Part shown: positions 61,726 through 64,000 of the stretch, piece after piece
Layout: every line of letters begins with the position of its first letter
Position numbering within the stretch: position 1 is the first letter of the stretch
NCBI RefSeq assembly: GCF_025149465.1
Contig: NZ_CP102275.1
Coordinates: forward strand, 930,001 to 994,000
Length of the DNA stretch: 64,000 nt
Direction of reading: 5' to 3'
Origin: Thomasclavelia spiroformis DSM 1552
GTDB lineage: Bacteria > Bacillota_I > Bacilli_A > Erysipelotrichales > Coprobacillaceae
The notes under the pieces: model-generated
The model's input: the letters and a program-made list of their open reading frames with translations, nothing else
Databases searched by the model: none
What the model was told of the DNA's origin: nothing
Translations under genes and position numbers: made by a program

Positions 61726-62397
61726 ATGGAACGTTATATAAAGAAAATCAGTTTCTTAGGGGAAAACATACAGACCATAAGGAAATGCAGGGGAATGAAA
61801 CAGCAGGAGCTTGCGGATAAAATCGGTATCAATATGCAGAGCCTTTCCAAGATTGAACGAGGGGTAAACTATCCCACCTTTGACACGCTGGAAAAGATAA
61901 TGGACGTGTTGGGAGTAACGCCCAATGAGTTGTTGGCGGGGGAATGGAAGTATATCGATCATACCGAGCCGTATATTATGGACGTTATCAAACGGGAACA
62001 GGACTTCAATGTTTCCCTGGACTATCTGCCCGAAAATGAATATTTTAAATCTGAGCAGGAGTGCAGGTTTTATATGGAAACCAAGCTCATGCAGTATATC
62101 AGCAATTACATTACCAATGAGGTTGTGGAGCTGGAAGAACTTATGGAAATCAAGCAGTTGATACAGCGTCAGAAGCTAGAACGTGTTATGAGGGTACATA
62201 AGGAAATGCGTGGGTTAGACCGATACCGAGAACAGCCAAAAGAGTACAAATATCATAGTCCATATGACGACAGGATATTCCGTCAACTTGCGGATATAGA
62301 CAGAAGAAACAACATTCCAAACACTTCACCCGAATTAGATTTTGATGAAATGGAATTTGAAGACTATATGAAAGACAAGTGGAACAGAGGACTGTGA
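61726..62397 (+). CDS. XRE-family regulator of the mobile element
   Basis: 223 aa. The HTH_3 domain is at residues ~10-70 (IRKCRGMKQQELADKIGINMQSLSKIERGVNYPTFDTL). The rest is a charged helical region of unknown fold. Its position, divergent from the relaxase/xis/int genes, suggests control of transfer genes. Base composition is element-like. Confidence 0.87.
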   Translation: MERYIKKISFLGENIQTIRKCRGMKQQELADKIGINMQSLSKIERGVNYPTFDTLEKIMDVLGVTPNELLAGEWKYIDHTEPYIMDVIKREQDFNVSLDYLPENEYFKSEQECRFYMETKLMQYISNYITNEVVELEELMEIKQLIQRQKLERVMRVHKEMRGLDRYREQPKEYKYHSPYDDRIFRQLADIDRRNNIPNTSPELDFDEMEFEDYMKDKWNRGL

Positions 62398-62427
62398 TTT
62401 TCCTCTTGCATGGAAGATACAGCAAAC

Positions 62428-62489
62428 AAAAAGCCCGATCAAGAGTGCAAGCACCACCTATGGTGACAATGCTCTTGACAGGGCTTTTT
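62428..62489 (+). terminator. Long terminator hairpin after the XRE gene
   Basis: A multi-part stem: outer AAAAAGCCC/GGGCTTTTT, middle CAAGAG/CTCTTG, inner CACCA/TGGTG. The A and T tracts make it potentially bidirectional. The rest of 62398-62701 holds no gene. Confidence 0.8.
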
Positions 62490-62701
62490 CTTTTCTGTTC
62501 GTGGTGGACAAGAGAAAATAAGGATATGCATGCTGAAGCTCCATAAGGATAGTAACTGAAAAATCATAAAATAATTGAAAGTGTGCATTTCTATATAGAT
62601 TTGCGTGCTTATGTAACTAAGAATAACAAAAACTGGTATGTGCAGTTGGTTGAAATCAATATTTACGGTTATATAATGGAAATAGAGGAGGAATGAAAAA
62701 T

Positions 62702-63175
62702 ATGAATAATAAGAAAATAAATCTTCATTCAAATCTTATATTTTTGCGAAAAGCAAATAATATGACATTAGAAGAAGTTGCAAATGAAATCAATGTATCA
62801 AGGCAGGCGGTTGCAAAATGGGAAAACGGAGATAGTGTTCCCGATTTAATAAACTGTGTTGCATTAGCAGATTTATATGATGTTTCCGTCGATGATTTAT
62901 TGCATTATGACGGAGAAAAAGAAGAAGCCAGTATAGCACCAAAAGGTAAGCATTTATTTGGAACAACAGTAATCGGAGAACGGGGACAAATTGTAATTCC
63001 GAAACAAGCTCGTGATTTATTAGGATTGAAAGCTGGAGATACATTAGTTGTTCTTGGAGATGAAAACCCTAGTACCAGAGGAATTGCATTATTACCGAGT
63101 GAACTTTTTATGAAAGCTACTCAAGAAGTTATGGAAGCATTTTATCCAAAAACAAACAAGGAGAATAGAAAATGA
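62702..63175 (+). CDS. XRE HTH-AbrB/SpoVT fusion regulator
   Basis: 157 aa. The N-terminal XRE HTH (about 8-62) is EVANEINVSRQAVAKWENGDSVP. A C-terminal AbrB/MazE swapped-hairpin domain follows (about 88-130: VIGERGQIVIPKQARDLLGL, AGDTLVVLGDE). ATG 62702 is preferred since GAGGAGG abuts the earlier ATG 62693. It overlaps the ABC transporter gene by four bases and probably autoregulates that operon. Confidence 0.87.
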   Translation: MNNKKINLHSNLIFLRKANNMTLEEVANEINVSRQAVAKWENGDSVPDLINCVALADLYDVSVDDLLHYDGEKEEASIAPKGKHLFGTTVIGERGQIVIPKQARDLLGLKAGDTLVVLGDENPSTRGIALLPSELFMKATQEVMEAFYPKTNKENRK

Positions 63176-64000
63176 AAAAAATATTGATAGAAACCGATAG
63201 CCTTACAAAACACTATGGTAAATTCATTGCTTTGGATAATGTATGCGTTCAACTGAAAGAGGGAGAAATATATGGACTGATTGGAAAAAATGGGGCAGGT
63301 AAAACAACACTAATGAGAACGTTAGTGGGGTTGAGTATTCCTACCGCTGGACGCATTATTTTGTTTGGTAAGGAACATGAAAAGAACATACAGATAGAAC
63401 GAAAAAATATTGGGTGCATGATTGAAAATCCCAGTATTATTCCTTATATGACAGCAAAGCAGAATTTACAATTGCATCAAACATTAAGAGGAATTAGAAA
63501 AACTGATTGCAAAGCAGAATTAGAGCTTGTTGGTTTATCCGCAGATTTAAAGAAAAAGGCAAAGGACTTTTCGTTAGGAATGAAACAAAGACTAGGTATT
63601 GCTATTGCTTTATTAGGTAATCCCCAAATACTTATTTTAGACGAGCCTATAAATGGATTAGACCCTATCGGGGTTACTGAAATAAGAAATTTAATTATAG
63701 ACCTTTGTAAAAATAAAAATATAACGATATTGATATCCAGCCATAATTTACCAGAATTGTATCAAGTTGCTACACAGTATATCTTTATTGATAGCGGAAA
63801 AATTGTTAACTCAATGAGTCTTGAAGAGCTGGAAAAAGAAAGCAATCCACATTTGTTAATTGGTTGCAAGCAACTAGAGAATCTGATAAAAGTCTTAAAA
63901 TCTATTTTGCATACAGATAATTATAAAGTAATATCTGACACCGAACTGGAATTATATGATTATTTGACAGATATAGAATATGTGTCAAGAGTTTTAAGTG
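63172..64000 (+). CDS. ABC transporter ATP-binding protein (BcrA-like), 3' end outside the window
   Basis: At least 276 residues; the frame is open to the end. Walker A GKNGAGKTT, Q-loop region, signature FSLGMKQRLG, Walker B ILILDEPINGLDP and H-loop ISSHNL are all intact. A C-terminal extension resembles the bacitracin/lantibiotic-immunity type ATPases (BcrA, NisF). AAGGAG precedes ATG 63172, which overlaps the regulator stop (ATGA). A permease gene is expected next. Confidence 0.9.
   Translation, partial: MKKILIETDSLTKHYGKFIALDNVCVQLKEGEIYGLIGKNGAGKTTLMRTLVGLSIPTAGRIILFGKEHEKNIQIERKNIGCMIENPSIIPYMTAKQNLQLHQTLRGIRKTDCKAELELVGLSADLKKKAKDFSLGMKQRLGIAIALLGNPQILILDEPINGLDPIGVTEIRNLIIDLCKNKNITILISSHNLPELYQVATQYIFIDSGKIVNSMSLEELEKESNPHLLIGCKQLENLIKVLKSILHTDNYKVISDTELELYDYLTDIEYVSRVLS

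Noticed and set aside
1-64000. CRISPR array, tRNA or rRNA genes
   Set aside because: No regularly spaced repeats and no cloverleaf or rRNA-like segments were noticed on either strand.

Overview
The window looks like a chromosomal segment of a low-GC, spore-forming, anaerobic gut Firmicute, most plausibly an Erysipelotrichia/Thomasclavelia (Clostridium ramosum-like) species. This rests on very AT-rich host genes, strong AGGAGG-type ribosome sites, a spoVA spore operon, an electron-bifurcating [FeFe]-hydrogenase operon, KtrAB with a c-di-AMP receptor, and a sorting-like VKTGD tail. The taxonomic name is an inference; no rRNA is present. I saw no tRNA, rRNA or CRISPR array.

Layout. 1-2025: a partial DMT transporter and a DacF-type carboxypeptidase, whose terminator is followed immediately by a group II intron (2054-3944). 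4046-7083: a redox operon (cyclophilin-like protein, aldo/keto reductase, two flavodoxin-like proteins, cupin). 7167-10272: a YhgE/Pip membrane protein divergent from an Rrf2 regulator, with two large palindromes between them. 10328-12976: HAD phosphatase, DUF523/TudS-like protein, Ldh2-type dehydrogenase, VOC protein. 13130-14006: a dead alpha/beta hydrolase. 14215-17646: a type VII secretion remnant (EssA, EsaB, EssB and a stub that may be EssC) cut off by an IS256-family element.

17745-27199: housekeeping genes: thioesterase, MBL hydrolase, YebC, two flavoproteins, MntP, KtrB/KtrA, c-di-AMP receptor DarA, and an unusual GNAT-FolC fusion. 27271-27376 is a small IS200/IS605 (TnpB 3' end) relic lying between an apparent ribosome site and the start codon of a FolT-like ECF S component. 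28246-31298 is spoVAC-AD-AE-AF. Then come a dead Rpn-type nuclease gene, a VanZ-like protein, scpAB, a DUF5662 protein, and a TetR regulator divergent from a small-membrane-protein/two-hydrolase operon.

39748-47653 (minus strand) is a tightly overlapping ten-gene hydrogenase operon. It encodes HydC, HydB and HydA plus two DRTGG proteins, two GHKL ATPase-fold proteins, a PHP protein, a thioredoxin-like [2Fe-2S] protein and an HfsB-like hydrogenase-fold protein. 48137-55633 holds a surface metallophosphoesterase, YibE/F, LysR, iron alcohol dehydrogenase, histidine phosphatase and UppP.

From about 56 kb to the right end the sequence is part of an integrative conjugative element related to the Tn916 superfamily. 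It has a tyrosine integrase broken into three pieces by two different IS3-family insertions, an excisionase, a MobT/Rep_trans protein, an oriT-like hairpin cluster, an XRE regulator, and an XRE-AbrB fusion regulator in front of a drug/peptide-type ABC transporter that runs off the window. Original element genes (about 59.3-62.4 kb) are visibly more GC-rich than the host, supporting recent transfer.
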